Shown here one piece after another: positions 20,093 through 31,229 of a stretch of 64,000 bases of DNA (position 1 is the first letter of the stretch; every line of letters begins with the position of its first letter). The stretch lies in assembly GCF_040954645.1 (NCBI RefSeq), contig NC_092805.1, positions 22,780,741 through 22,844,740 on the forward strand. The letters are read 5' to 3'. The position numbers and the translations under genes are program-made. The DNA comes from Diabrotica undecimpunctata (Eukaryota; Arthropoda; Insecta; Coleoptera; Chrysomelidae). The notes below the pieces were generated by a model. The model was not told the DNA's origin. It did not search any database and saw nothing but the letters and a program-made list of their open reading frames with translations.

Positions 20093-20627
20093 AAAAGTTT
20101 TATTTAAAAATCCTTTATAAAAGGTATATTATTAAAAAGACCCTTTCGCGCTACATCACAGAACTTTTTGGGATCAATAAGTCCATCATCAGTGTATTTA
20201 CCAGGTGTATGACTCAAGTCATTAAATATTTGGGTAAAAACCCTTCAAATGGTACAAAATTTGTTTTTTGTAACATTTTTGTTAAAAATATGGTGTGATG
20301 TTCAAGTTTTAAACAGATGCTCTGCACGGCAACGTAAGACTTCCAATAAGGGGGTTGATGAGGCAGAATATTGAAAAAATCTGAATTAAAAATTGTTTGA
20401 TATTGTCTTTTAGTTTGGTAATGAACTTTTTTGAGGAATCTACTGGAAATAGGGTAAAGATATTATTGGAAAGAAAATTGGTAACCTTTTCATTATATGA
20501 AATTTGTTCTACACTATGGTAAATACACTGATAATGAACTTATGAGTCCGAAAACGTTCTGTTATGTAGCGCGAAAGGGTCTTTTTAATAATATACCTTT
20601 TATAAAGGATTTTTACATAAAACTTTT
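20093..20627. mobile_element. Small PLE-derived element with inverted terminal arms
   Basis: 20517-20627 is, with scattered mismatches, the reverse complement of 20093-20203 (111 bp each); shared words include TAGCGCGAAAGGGTC and AATATACCTTTTATAAAGGA. Each arm begins with a CTGAT(G/A)ATG... box, a short stem and a GAAA- or CAAA-like box with a palindromic AACGTT or AAGTT, the layout of PLE terminal repeats. The 313-bp middle has no frame that I recognise. It looks like a heavily truncated PLE insertion with inverted pLTRs. Confidence 0.65.
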
Positions 20628-20639
20628 GTGATTTATGGT

Positions 20640-21044
20640 ATCCAGCCAATTACAGAAAATAGTAAATTGCAATAATTTTGGGTTCCTCTTCTGTTAAGAG
20701 TTTCGACAGATTGTTAGCACTTCGACATTATTGATCAACCCATACATATGTTTGTAACATACTAATTAAAAATAGTATTTCTAGAAATATATTTACATTA
20801 TTACTATCCAAAATGTACATGAATGATCCGGAAACATAAGATTGTTTGAAGCATACTTTTCAAAAATGTGTTACCAATACCAATGGGACATATACTTCTC
20901 ATCTGTCAATGTCAAAATTAAGAAAAAAATCTTATGCAAAGCTGTTTGCATCGCCTAATTAGATACAGTTTGTTTAAGTAAAAAAAGTGGGACTGAAAGA
21001 GTCAGTTAACAACGTCTTCGTTTATTCTACTTTGTAAATCGATG
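20640..21044. other. No recognisable feature
   Basis: AT-rich spacer without coding or repeat signals. Confidence 0.45.
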
Positions 21045-21700
21045 TAAAGCGGGACATTCACGTTCTGATATTTGGTGAGTGGGTTTGCTGGATTGTAGGA
21101 ACTCTAGCTGTACAAGGCGGAACATTAAGGACGATTTGAAGGTCCAACCTTCGGCTGGCGACGGAGTGAGAACGTGACTGGAGAAGTCAGAAGTCATAAT
21201 GAACAGTGAAGAAATTTCTGAACTTATTGATATTTACAGAAAAAGTCTTTGTTTGGTAGATACTAGTAGTGCTTTACTTGTATACGCGAACCTAAATGCG
21301 AGGAGAACAGCCCAGAACATCTGCTGAATGTAATGTTGATGTACGAAACCATGCAGCATGCATGGAAGCATAGCGTTCTTGATAGTTTCTGTAATCGCCC
21401 TCATCAATTACATTGATCAATTTCGTGTCACATATTCGATCAATGAATAATTTCTTCATCCAACATTTTTTTCCTTCTTTTCAAATGGTACTGCTACAAT
21501 AAGCACAATGCTACTGCCACTTTCCTCCTCCTAATTATATTTAGCTTACAATTTACCCGATACTTTTTTAGGGCTGAACGATGTACACCACCGTGAAAAA
21601 AGACTAGGACTAAAGTTGGGGAGCTAGTTTGATAACAAGTCAGAGCGCGAGTAGTTCTACTAAGTGGTACTTCAAATCTGAAAGTGAATGTCCCGCTTTA
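21045..21700. mobile_element. 656-bp MITE-like element
   Basis: It starts TAAAGCGGGACATTCACG and ends with the inverse GTGAATGTCCCGCTTTA, giving 17 perfect terminal base pairs and further matches inward. The outer TA on both sides may be the target duplication, as for Tc1/mariner derivatives. No transposase is present. An internal 135-bp stretch (21585-21660) has no recognisable relatives here. Confidence 0.75.
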
Positions 21701-22059
21701 AGTAGATTATTCAAATACTCTTATAGAGGAAACTGTAAAAAGCCAATCTTACATTTCAAATGTCCTTAAATTTCATAAATGCTCTTCTAATTACAACAGT
21801 TACACTATGTCATTCGAATAATATTTCAATTTTCCAATATTACTCCAAGATATTTTCTAGATGATCGGTAATAATTGAATGCTATGCTGGAATAAAGTTG
21901 TACCCGCCAATACTTTCATATGTAGGTTTTCCATGAAACAACGTTCTACATGTGCAAAATAATGTACTGCTGACTGTGGGGAATATTATGAGACTTAACT
22001 TGCCTGTTTTGGTAGTTTGAAAATTAGTCAACCTTTAACTTTCGGTATAACAACGTTGT
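21701..22059. other. No recognisable feature
   Basis: AT-rich, no frame above noise. Confidence 0.45.
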
Positions 22060-23290
22060 ATGTCTTTTGTAAGTCAGCGTTTTCTATCGTGTAATTTGTT
22101 ATTTCGAGCTAAAATGGATGTTAGTACAACCAAGTCAGTGATTACCCAAATTAACAGAGGGAAAACACTGATAAGTGGAAGCAGAATATTAGAAAACGTC
22201 GAAGAGATGCTGGTGATTCGTAAGTTTCGTCAAGAGAAGTACTCAAAGAAGCTCTAAGTTGCCCAGATGAAGTAAGTTAAAGTAATCTAAACTAGTTTCA
22301 TGTTTTAAAACAATATTTAAATATTGTTTTAAAACATTTTGCGTATTTGTAAATGTAAGCAGTTTGCCACGGGTTGTTCTGCTGAGTTATTAGTGGGCAA
22401 TCATGCAAAACTAATCAAAACATTTAGAGAACTGAGTTACAATGGCCAATCAAAATTTTTATCTCAGTCTCTTTCGCTGCAAGAGCCAAAAAGAAGAAGG
22501 GTTGGGGAAGCAACATCTCGTCGTCAGTGTACAGTGAAATATATAGTAGAAAACATAAGGGTATGTAAAGCAAAGGTATGTTATATATTTTCAACAACCG
22601 GTAGAAGACTCCAGTACCTTGTTGATAAAATGAAAGCAGGAGTAAATCTAAATGATCAACGTGGCAAACATACTAATCGTCCCAAAAAACTTATGATAAC
22701 AGATGCAGAGAAAATATGCGAACATATTAGCATCTCAAAAATGTAAATTATTTTAAAAAATGTACCCTGATACAAAAATCTCTCTACAAACCTAGCACGA
22801 CATTTTTAAAAGTAAATTCAACTTGCGTTTTGGACTTCCCAGATCAGATACTCCTTCATATTGTGACAAGCTCTTTATCAAACTTTCTTCTGCTAGCGAT
22901 GAATGTGAAAGAAAGAAAATATAAATTGAAAGTAAAATTCATCATATGCGAGCGGAAGCAGGTTACAAAACAGTAAGACAAGATAATGAAATTGCAAAAG
23001 TAAATGCTAATTATGTCGTTTTATGTACTGATTTGCAACAAGTTCTTTTTTGCCCTAATCTAACTCACTCATCAATCTTCTACCAGCGACAACTTTTTTC
23101 GTATAACTACGCTGTTCATAATATGGGCAGTAATACTGCTACAATGATGCTGTGGAACGAAGTAATGGTGCATCGAGGCTCCACTGAGATAGCATCAGCA
23201 TTGCTACTTTATATAACTGAAAACTTCAATCGATTTAATCCTTTTGATCCTGAAGCCCAAGTCCAATTTTCACCAAAACGATTTTAGTGA
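22060..23290 (+). pseudogene. GQNKN-family (DUF7869-like) protein copy, amino and central part
   Basis: 22060-22260 gives a short basic start. 22339-22746 holds CKCKQFATGCSAELL, the CSxE zinc-cluster region, later VKYIVENIRVCK and KMKAGVNLNDQRGKHTNRPK. 22946-23285 holds ANYVVLCTDLQQVLFCPNLT, IFYQRQLFSYNYAVHNMG and MMLWNEVMVHRGSTEIASAL. This is the family order NVVCLCxDLQQ, FYxRQLxxYNxxxH, WNExxxxRGSxEI, just before the place of the DGC.GQNKN block. That block is missing here; the frame is lost at 23288. Stops lie between segments, so this is a relic, better preserved than the copy at 1.5-2.2 kb. Confidence 0.75.
22300..22337. repeat. Perfect 38-bp palindrome
   Basis: ATGTTTTAAAACAATATTT is followed at once by its exact reverse complement, centred between 22318 and 22319. 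It lies in the amino-terminal part of the GQNKN relic. Confidence 0.95.
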
Positions 23291-23719
23291 TGTTTCACAT
23301 TCTGAATATCTTATATTGTTTGGTAGTAAAATCTACTACCCTCTAACCCTACTTTACCGCCATATTTTAATGAATAGAAAAAACAACCAAAATGAAATTC
23401 ACCAATCGTTAAGAGCAGAAATCGCCTTAGCGCACCTAGACTGTTTTACTTCCAAACAAGCGACTGGAACTAAATATCTTTTTATTACTTATGTTGTTTG
23501 GGTTCTACTCAGCGGTTTGGATTTGTTTATGGCGTGTAGGTTATACTTCTTTAGTAGATGAATAGCAGTGTTTTAAGTGATACTATTGTTTGCAGAAATT
23601 ATATATTTTGTCATTATAATATTTGGATCATGTTTTTTAAGTCAGGTAAGTTATAATGATTTTTTGAAAAAAGATAAAATAAGAATCTATTAGTTCAATA
23701 ATTTTAGGGTTATATTATT
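23291..23719. other. Unassigned spacer between two GQNKN-family copies
   Basis: A 105-codon plus frame (23244-23561) runs out of the previous relic, but its later part has no family motif. Confidence 0.4.
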
Positions 23720-24840
23720 TTTTGAGTCAGTGATCCATACGCTACAGATGTAGAATCTGATTTTATTCCGAGTAAATATGAAGAAGATAACGACAGCGAT
23801 AATTCCATAATATCTGCCGAGGTAGAAACTACAAGCACACATGTGGAGTATAATATTTGAGTAGTAAAAGTGTGTGTTTTAGCTTGTTAGTTTCAATTTA
23901 AGCGTGATATCCCGAACAAAAATTAATTTATTATGTAAATATTAAACTTGTAGATATCGGTAAATTTAGTACCTATTACAGTTATGTACTTTTAGAAATT
24001 TCGAAATTAAGTTCAACTTAAGGGTTAACATATTTCTTCTTTTTAGTAACTCCTAAAACTACCCGAAAAAGGAAGCGTAACATACATGCATGGAAGAGGA
24101 ATAAAATCACAAATAAGAGGCTCGCTGGCCAAGAATATGAAAGCAGAAGAAAAATGAAGAGAAAGAAATGTGTCCAGGAGTATGTGCATACATGTAGGTA
24201 CCAATGTGGAATATTTAACGAGGTTGAAAGACAACGGATTCTTCTCTAAGTTGTACAGCTTACCAACCTGCAAACAGCTTTTTTAGCTTCACACATCAGA
24301 AAAACAACCTAAAAAAACTGGCTAATAGCAAAAAGAATTACAGTACAGAAATTAAACTTCTTAACCGCCGTGTATGCAGAGAGTTTTTCCTAAAAACTTT
24401 TGATATCAGCGATAGTCGCTTTAAGGTTATGTGTTAAAAAAGTTGACGAAGACGATTTTGTGGAGCCTGATAAAAGAAGAAAATATATCCCAACCAACAA
24501 AGTATCAGAGAACGTAAGAAAATGAGTGATTGAACATATCAGATGATTTCCACGTTATAGGAGTCATTGCTCTTATAATCAAAATCCAAATGCGAAATAC
24601 CTTTCGTCCGATTTAAACATTCGTAAAATGTATTGTCTCTACAAAGATAATAATTGCACTGATAACGATGAACCTCCAGTCGAGGAATTATATCACCGCC
24701 ATATTTTCAATACTGAATTCAATTTAAAATTTCACCATCCTCATTCCTAAACTTGTAATAAATGCGATCGATTGGTAAACTTAATCTCATCATCAACTGA
24801 AGACGAAAAAAAGAAGTACGAGACAAGTTAAGTATCAAAA
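23720..24840 (+). pseudogene. Second GQNKN-family copy, amino-terminal half
   Basis: 23725-23860 gives an acidic VESDFIPSKYEEDNDSDNS segment. 24043-24250 gives RKRKRNIHAWKRNKITNKR, GQEYESRRKMKRKK and CRYQCGIFNEVERQRIL. 24270-24830 gives LQTAFLASHI, VEPDKRRKYIPTNKVSENV, then NPNAKYLSSDLNIRKMYCLY and HIFNTEFNLKFHHPHS with CNKCDRLVN. It matches the family start (acidic region, basic region, CxxxC, QPDKRGKH, KYLPSDLNI, IFNTxFNLxFHxPKKDxC). In order it restarts the protein after the relic at 22-23.3 kb, so two copies lie head to tail. Several frameshifts. Confidence 0.75.
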
Positions 24841-25301
24841 ATGGGAAAATTTACAACAGCTGCTAGAGTTCATACCCCCATTTACCATCAATTTTATGAT
24901 TTGCCGCATGAGTCAAAGCAGCAAAAAAACACAATGAAAAAAGGAAGCACTGCTGTTAAGTCTTCCAAAGAAGATGGCAACGACGAACAAGACGACTACA
25001 TAGATTTTTTCTTAGATTATGAGTAACTCTCGTGTTATAAAAGAGTAAAATTTGTGTTTTTTTTAAGAAATAATAAATATTAATTGAAAATTAAGCTTTT
25101 GTTTAGTTCTTTTTGTGTACCATAAAGCCATTTTTACTTAAAGGTAAAACAACCTAAGTGCATTTTTTTGTCGAAAGAGGTAAAAAATAAAAAAAAAATT
25201 CTCACCAGAAGTATCTTTAAAATTTTATACTTATTTTGAATTGTTTAATACTTTAAAATTTTTAATTTTGAATATCCAGAATTTTTAAAGAAGCAAAAAC
25301 T
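24841..25301. other. Spacer with a short hydrophilic frame
   Basis: 24841-25026 is a 61-codon frame rich in Lys, Glu and Asp, following on from the relic in another frame; no motif recognised. The remainder is A/T tracts. Confidence 0.35.
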
Positions 25302-25990
25302 TTGATGCTTCATTTCTCAAAATGTGTATTTTGCTACTTAGGCGGTGTTGCTTCTGACCCCTTCAATTGGAAAGTCCTAACATTAATTCGACTACTACTG
25401 TTAGAAAAATACTTCACCCAAATTGAGCAAAAGTTTCTAAGTCGTGGGCACAGCTTTCTGCTCTATGATAGAGACTTTGCCCTCATAAAACGCAACAAGA
25501 AACTTTCATCGGTTTATATCCCGTTTCAGTGGATAGATGTAATTGAAAAAGCTATAGTTGAAAACCCATTTAAAGTTATCTACCATGATCTTTTCCCATT
25601 GGATGTGGTGTGACATAGGTGCAGAAATCTGGCATACTAAAATGGCCCTTGTTTTTGTTGCCAAACATTTTTTTAAAATTTATCAATGCAGAAAAGGTAG
25701 TATAGAAAGATTCAAAGTGCAAAATAACTCAGTCAAAAATAACTCAGGATACAAATTAGCTCAGATGATCCAAATACTATACCGTTAAGAAAATCTCACA
25801 ACACTATTCATACATGGTCATCTTATTCTTTAAAGTCAACTAAAACGACTATAATTGAAGTCACTCTTGCTAAACTTACAGAAGCTTGTGAAGGGCCACT
25901 ACCAACTAAAAAAAAAAACATGCCAATTTATTAAATATTGCCGAATATATTCCACTATAGTATGTAAGCTACTATCAAAATCTTAAGAGT
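25302..25990 (+). pseudogene. GQNKN-family carboxyl-terminal part
   Basis: 25430-25610 reads IEQKFLSRGHSFLLYDRDFA, IKRNKKLSSVYIPFQWIDVI and EKAIVENPFKV, matching the family end (QKFLxxGHSFLPxDRxFGxIE, YVPxxWxxVI). 25780-25990 continues in shifted frames with LAKLTEACEGPLPTKKKN and a final LPNIFHYSM-like piece. Together with 23720-24840 this nearly completes one copy, minus the DGC.GQNKN centre. Confidence 0.72.
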
Positions 25991-27039
25991 GAATATTATT
26001 TTGACACGTACGTCATATAAAACATGTTTATAAGTAATTTGTTAATAATATGTACGTTTCTTAATTTCACGTGTACTTCATTTTTTATTTCTAAAACAAC
26101 ATTTTAAACGCCTTACTTCCACACAACAACGTTTTAACCAACGACGGGGATTTAACAGGTTGTTTTATTAAAATACAGTGAAATATACAGTAGAAAACAT
26201 AAGGGTATGTAAAAGCAACGGTATGGTATATATTGTATATATGTTCATATAAATGCTTGTTTTGTATAACCTAAGGTTATTTCTGTTGATATTAATGTTA
26301 TGCATTCTATAGTCTATCATTCTACGCTCATAAATATATTTTTTTCAAAATCATAAATTATAAGGTTTTTTTTCAATTCACCATAGCATTCAATTGTTTA
26401 AATTGTACCTCGGCAAATCGTTGCATTTATTTCCTAGTTGTCTCGCGATGCCAACGCCGTCTTCAAATTTGTCAAGACACATTGTTATTGTAGGTAAGAA
26501 ATTAATAAATACTCTTAGAAGTTTCTCCGAAACTATACCAATATATATTAAAGGCGTCGTGCGAGCGATTCAAATTATAACTAATCACAAAAGTTTCAAG
26601 AATGTGCCGCGTTTGCTTTATTTGCATAATATAGCAGCTGTTCTTTATGGTCTTTTCAGACATTATTAGGTGTCTCTCGTTATAGGTAAGATACTCTTTG
26701 GTGTATATGGTTTATCAGAGGTCCCAAAAAATAACTCAGTCTATACAGGGTCATATCATAATGTACGATTATCTAACATAAGTAAATTTAAACTATACAT
26801 TTGTAAAAAAATTTCCCTGTAGTTTATTCCTAAAGCCACTTTGGTCAGGTCACTGTAACGTTGTTTAATGAATGTAGTTTTAATTGCGATGGTAAAATAC
26901 GCGTATTTTTTTATTAAAACAAAAAAAAGTAACAAAATAATTATTACATTGCTTTAATTTGTCAAATAATCCTTTCTAATGTTTTGTCTAAAAGAACAAA
27001 ACATTATATATGTATATCAGCCCACCGGGCCTCAAAGGT
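25991..27039. other. No gene; one block duplicated from the GQNKN relic
   Basis: 26175-26233 repeats 22531-22588 (ACAGTGAAATATA, AGTAGAAAACATAAGGGTAT) with few changes, so a piece of the relic was copied downstream. A 91-codon frame at 26394-26669 has no recognised motif. Confidence 0.5.
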
Positions 27040-27481
27040 TGCTTGAGTGTCAATTTTCCTCTACCCCTTCTTCTCCATAAATTTGGTTTCCTATTCTCTC
27101 ACGTTTACATTTTTTCGATCTTCTACGGCATCTAACCACTTTCTTCTGGGTCTTCCCTTTCCTATTTTCCCTGCTAGCCCTGCTGCTCTTCAATATGTTC
27201 TTTGTTGCCCTGTTCTTTGGGAGTCGCTGTACATGTCCTAGGTAGCTGTCTTCGCTTCTTAACTTGTTTATAATTCAATAATTTCCCTGTTTGACCTTCT
27301 TATTCATATTTCTCCTATTCTATTCCCTCCGTAAATTCTTAAATATTTCCCTTTCCTATACTTTCAGTTTGTTCTTCAGCCTGGTTCTTTCAAAACTGGT
27401 TCAAACTGATCTTTCCTATTCCTCCCAGGAACACGCAGATCAGCAATTATTCGTATTAAATGATTAACGTCTTGACGTTGA
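27040..27481 (-). pseudogene. LINE carboxyl-terminal relics, two joined pieces
   Basis: 27480 to about 27420 reads QRQDVNHLIRIIADLRVPG and continues the frame broken at 28425. From about 27400 to 27040 a different tail follows: KLRSEDSYLGHVQRLPKNRA, TKNILKSSRASRENRKG and KVVRCRRRSKKC-like remains of GRPRRKWLDAVEED. Both are thumb and Arg-rich tails of reverse transcriptases. The junction between them is not precise. Confidence 0.6.
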
Positions 27482-27489
27482 ACATGACC
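27482..27489. repeat. Target-site duplication, left copy (ACATGACC)
   Basis: It matches 28417-28424 and borders the (CTT)n start of the LINE at 27490. Confidence 0.75.
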
Positions 27490-28416
27490 TTCTTCTTCTT
27501 CAAGTACCCTCTCCGCTACGGAGTTTGGCAATCATCATTGCTATTCGTATCTTTGAAGCTGTTGCTCTAAATAATTGGTTAAATGTGCACTGGAACCAGT
27601 CTCTTAAATTGCGCAGCCAAGATATACGTCGTCTCCCCACGCTTCGTTTGCCATGAATTTTTCCTTGGTTAATTAACTGGAGCAATCGGTACTTTTTCCC
27701 TCTCATCACATGACCAAGATATTCCAACTTTCTTCTCTTGATGGTGATCAACAGCTCCCGTTCTTTGTTCATTCTTCAAAGAACTACACTATTTGTTACT
27801 TTGTCTGTCCAAGGTATTTTCAAAATTCTTCTGTATATCCACATTTCGAAGGCCTCTAGTTTATCGGTATTGCTCTTGTTTAAAGTCCAAGTCTCTACTC
27901 CGTACAGCAGTATCGAGAAGATGTAGCATCTAACCAATCTCATTTTCAGGTTTAAGTTAATGTCATGACTTCCAAGAATGTCCTTCATATTAATAAAAAC
28001 AGCACGAACCTTTCCAATTCTAGTTTATATTTCTTCTGTGATGCCATTATTGTTATTAACGCTTGTTCCCAAATATTTATATTTGTGCACCCATTCGATT
28101 TCGTTATTGTGAATGTACAGGTTTGCATTCAATCTTTGTTTTTTTGAAATAATCATGAATTTCGTCTTCTTGACGTTCATTGTTAACCCTTTCTCTTCAC
28201 TAGCTGTGACTACCTTGTTTAAAATGGCTTGCAGGTCTTCTACTGTCTCCGCCACTAAAACCGTATCATCTGCGTATCTAATATTATTAATTGGTTGGCC
28301 GTTAACTTTTATCCCAATCTCTTCTTCCTCCAATGCTTTCTTTATAATTTCTTCCGAGTAGAGATTAAATAGCATTGGTGACAGCACACATTCTTGTCTA
28401 ACTCCTTTTGATTATG
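27490..28416 (-). mobile_element. 5'-truncated RTE-like LINE with (GAA)n tail
   Basis: Read on the minus strand it begins at VRQECVLSPMLFNLYSEEI, then INNIRYADDTVLVAETVEDL (the catalytic box), LTMNVKKTKFMIISK, WVHKYKYLGTSVNNNNG, ILLYGVETWTLNKSN, then MNKERELLITIKRRKLEYLG, HVMRGKKYRLLQLINQGKIH and GKRSVGRRRISWLRNLRDW. The 3' end is a short (GAA)n run, on the plus strand TTCTTCTTCTTC. The 8-bp direct repeat ACATGACC flanks it, and the interrupted frame reads on outside. Only small frame breaks (near 27990 and 27775) separate the three open frames. It is the best copy of a family with several tail fragments in the window. Confidence 0.82.
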
Positions 28417-28424
28417 ACATGACC
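28417..28424. repeat. Target-site duplication, right copy (ACATGACC)
   Basis: Matches 27482-27489. Confidence 0.75.
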
Positions 28425-28960
28425 AAACCATATTAACCTATGCTTTTTTATTTTGACATCAAGTAGTGCCACCCCAAGACTTCCTGTAATATACTCATTC
28501 TTAATTTTATTTTTTTTGTCACTACACTCATTTATCTAAGTGTTCTCATTTCCGCCACATGCATTCCTTGTTCCTCTTTCTTTTTAACTACCCAACATTC
28601 AGTTCCGTACATCATAGCTGATCTTATGGCTGTTTTATAGAATTTTCCCTTCAGCTCCATTGAAATTTTTCTGTAACACAACACACCACCCGCTTCCTTA
28701 GCCTTTATCATTTTATTTGTAGTAACTCCATCCATCTTTAACCGAACATTCCAAATGCTCTGTTTTAGTCCTACTAAGTTTTAAAACTCTTTCCGCAAGA
28801 GCATCTCCACTATTCCAGTGTTTGTCATAAGTCGCTTTCACTAGTTACTCCTAACGCTACATCAGCATACATTATCATGTCATGTTTTCCTTCAATTTCA
28901 TTATTTGCTATTAAGTCTCCTTCAACTAATTCGTTAATACTTTTAATCTTTTAATTTAAT
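28425..28960 (-). pseudogene. RTE-like LINE relic, palm to thumb
   Basis: Minus strand, in order: MIMYADVALGVTSESDL (a decayed YADD box), a GLKISRTKTE-like piece, then 28735-28532 with EAGGVLCYRKISMELKGKFY, KTAIRSAMMYGTECWVVKKK and HVAEMRTLR, followed by LRMSILQEVLG in a shifted frame and HRLIWFGHV-like sequence at the insertion point. The next residues, QRQDVNHLIRI, lie at 27480 beyond the inserted LINE. Confidence 0.78.
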
Positions 28961-28984
28961 TTTTAATCTCCTTCTTCTTCTTCT

Positions 28985-29132
28985 TTTTATATAGACACGA
29001 CTCTCTCTGTTTTTCAATGTGCCTCCAGTAAGTTGTCGTTCCATCGTTTTCGTGGTCTTTCTACTGATCGTCTTCTTATTGAGGAACCGTCTCTTGCCGT
29101 CTTTACTACTCTATTTATTGTGATTCGGCTTA
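28985..29132 (-). pseudogene. Carboxyl-terminal end of a LINE split by a mariner-like element
   Basis: The minus strand reads INRVVKTARDGSSIRRRSVE and RPRKRWNDNLLEAH, the typical Arg-rich tail. The preceding part of the same protein, ending EIEEWNDH, is at 31230 on the other side of the insertion. Confidence 0.75.
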
Positions 29133-29134
29133 TA

Positions 29135-31227
29135 CAGTGTGACCCATTTAGATTGGAAACACCTCTATAAAATTTGAAGTTGTTAACCGATTTAAACCAA
29201 ATTTTTTTTTTAATGTCATGTAATAAAAGGTCTATTGTGAGACAAAATATGAAATATTTAGTTGAATTTTCGGAGCAGTCTACGATACTTTTTCTTCGTT
29301 GAAAATGAAGAATTTGTATTAGCGATTTTTATAATAAAAAAATTTCTACGCCACTGGATTAAGAGTGGCTTCAAATAGCTATGACAAAAATTTTATTAAA
29401 ATATATTTATTAATAACGAAGTTATAATAACTTAAAATTTTAAAGCTCACTAAGCTACGAGTCAAAAAAGAACACCCTGTTTCAACAGATAACCATAAAA
29501 CTAATTATTTTTCAAATAATTTTAATAATTAACCACTACTAGACAAAAAAATGTTTCAAATAGCATAAAAATTTAATGCAAGTAACGCACTTACATTATT
29601 ATTAACTTTATATGCTACAACTTAAATCTCAGTTGCCATGACAACGATATTATTGTTTGACATTATTTGTGTCATACAAATTTCTTCAAAGTGCTAGAAT
29701 AAATTAATTTCTGCATAATATCTGCAACAATATTTACTTCAAATTCTTTTAATAATATTTTGTGTCATGGCTGTAAGATTAAGTTTGAGAGAAAAAATTG
29801 AAATTATACGTCTTTTGGGAGATAACGATAGAAGTGCCAGGGAAGTTTGTACAATATTTAATGACAGACATGTGGATCGTCCTAATATTAGCTGCGGTAC
29901 GGTAAACAAAATAAATAGAATATTTAATGAATATGGTGCAGTATCAAACTCTAATTTTAAAAAATAACCCGTTACAAAGAAGAAGAGGAAATGATCAAAT
30001 CATTTTAGATCATTTCAGAAATAACCCTAATGCCAGTTTAAGGAATGCCGGTTTATATTTGAATGAGCCTCGAGAGAGTATTCGGCGATGTCTTAAGGTA
30101 AATAATATTAAACCTTTCAAACCAAAATTCTTACACACATTACAAGAAGGCGACGAAGCAAAACGTTAAGAATATTGTTTATGGGCTCAAGGGGAATATT
30201 TAAACCATATAAATTTTCTAAAAAACATGTTGTTTATCGACGAAGCTACTTTCACTACAATTGGAGTAGTATCATCACAGAATTGTCGCTATTGGACAGC
30301 AGATAATCCCTATTGGGTAATAAACTGTAAAACCAGTATTCTCAAAAAATCAATGTCTGGTGTGGTATGCTGAACGAGCGAGTTATTGGTCCTTTCTTTT
30401 TTGAAGAAAACTTGAACTCACAGAACTTTTTAGAATTTTTAAACACCGACTTGTGGGGTGCTATTCATGAGCTCCCAATTAATGAACGATTAAATTTGTA
30501 TATCCACTTAGATGGGTCTGTTCATTACGCCAGAACCGTGAAGCAATGGCTAAATGAAAATTTTCCGAACACTTGGATAGGCCGGGGAGTCCGTTGATAG
30601 ATTGGCCACCCAGATCTCCAGATCTCACAATTTAAGACTTCTTTTTCTGGGAAGTTATCAAACAAAAAGTTTACCAAACCCGTGCAAGAGACGTAAACGA
30701 ACTTCGTGCAAGAATTCGACAGGCATGTGCAGAAATTACTCCCCAACAACTAAGAAATGTAATTAGAAATATTCATAAACGCTACGACAAATGTATCCAG
30801 TTAGATGGTGGATTGGTAGCGGCAAATAGGATTTAAACTAAAATTATGTTTCCATGTTTCTGTTAATACAGAGTGTTTTTTTTTAACGTTAATACAGAGT
30901 GTTTTTTTCATAGTGAGTTTTAAAATTTTAAGTTGTCATAAGTTTGTTATTGATAAATATATCTTAATGACATTTTTGTCATAGCTATTTGAAGCCACTC
31001 TAAATCCAGTGGCGTAGAAATTTTTTTAATAAAAAAATCGCTAATACAAATTCTCCATTTTCGACGAAGAAAAATTATCGTAGAATGCCCTGAAAATTTA
31101 ACTAAATTTTTCATATTTTGTCCCGCAATAGACCTTTTATTACATGAGATTAAAAATAAAGTTGGTTAAAATCGGTTAACAACTTCAAATTTTATAGAGG
31201 TGTTTCCAATCTAAATGGGTCACACTG
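29135..31227 (+). mobile_element. 2.1-kb mariner-like element with long terminal inverted repeats
   Basis: The left end CAGTGTGACCCATTTAGATT is mirrored by AATCTAAATGGGTCACACTG at the right end; matching continues inward for well over 100 bp, including GGAAACACCTCTATAAAATT and the internal GCCACTGGATTTAGAGTGGC-like block. TA stands on both sides. It lies within a LINE frame that resumes outside. It carries a decayed transposase (29767-30836). Confidence 0.87.
29767..30836 (+). pseudogene. Transposase of the 29-31 kb element, mariner-like with long D-to-D spacing
   Basis: Starts MAVRLSLREKIEIIRLLGDN (helix-turn-helix); a second helix-turn-helix follows at 29990-30110 (ASLRNAGLYLNEPRESIRRC). 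Catalytic blocks: MLFIDEATFTTIG (about 30228), YIHLDGSVHYARTVKQWLNE (about 30500) and WPPRSPDLT then FFFWEV (about 30600-30650). By my count about 41 residues lie between the second and third acidic positions, more than the 34 of classical mariner. Breaks: frameshift near 29930, stop near 30168, frameshift near 30360, and stops at 30597 and in the third acidic region. Confidence 0.8.
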
Positions 31228-31229
31228 TA

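Noticed and set aside
23244..23561. 105-codon frame as a small membrane protein
   Set aside because: It overlaps the end of the GQNKN relic and its hydrophobic end follows a frame loss; no support for an independent gene.
26394..26669. 91-codon frame as a host gene
   Set aside because: No motif and no sign of splicing signals or codon preference that could be judged by eye.
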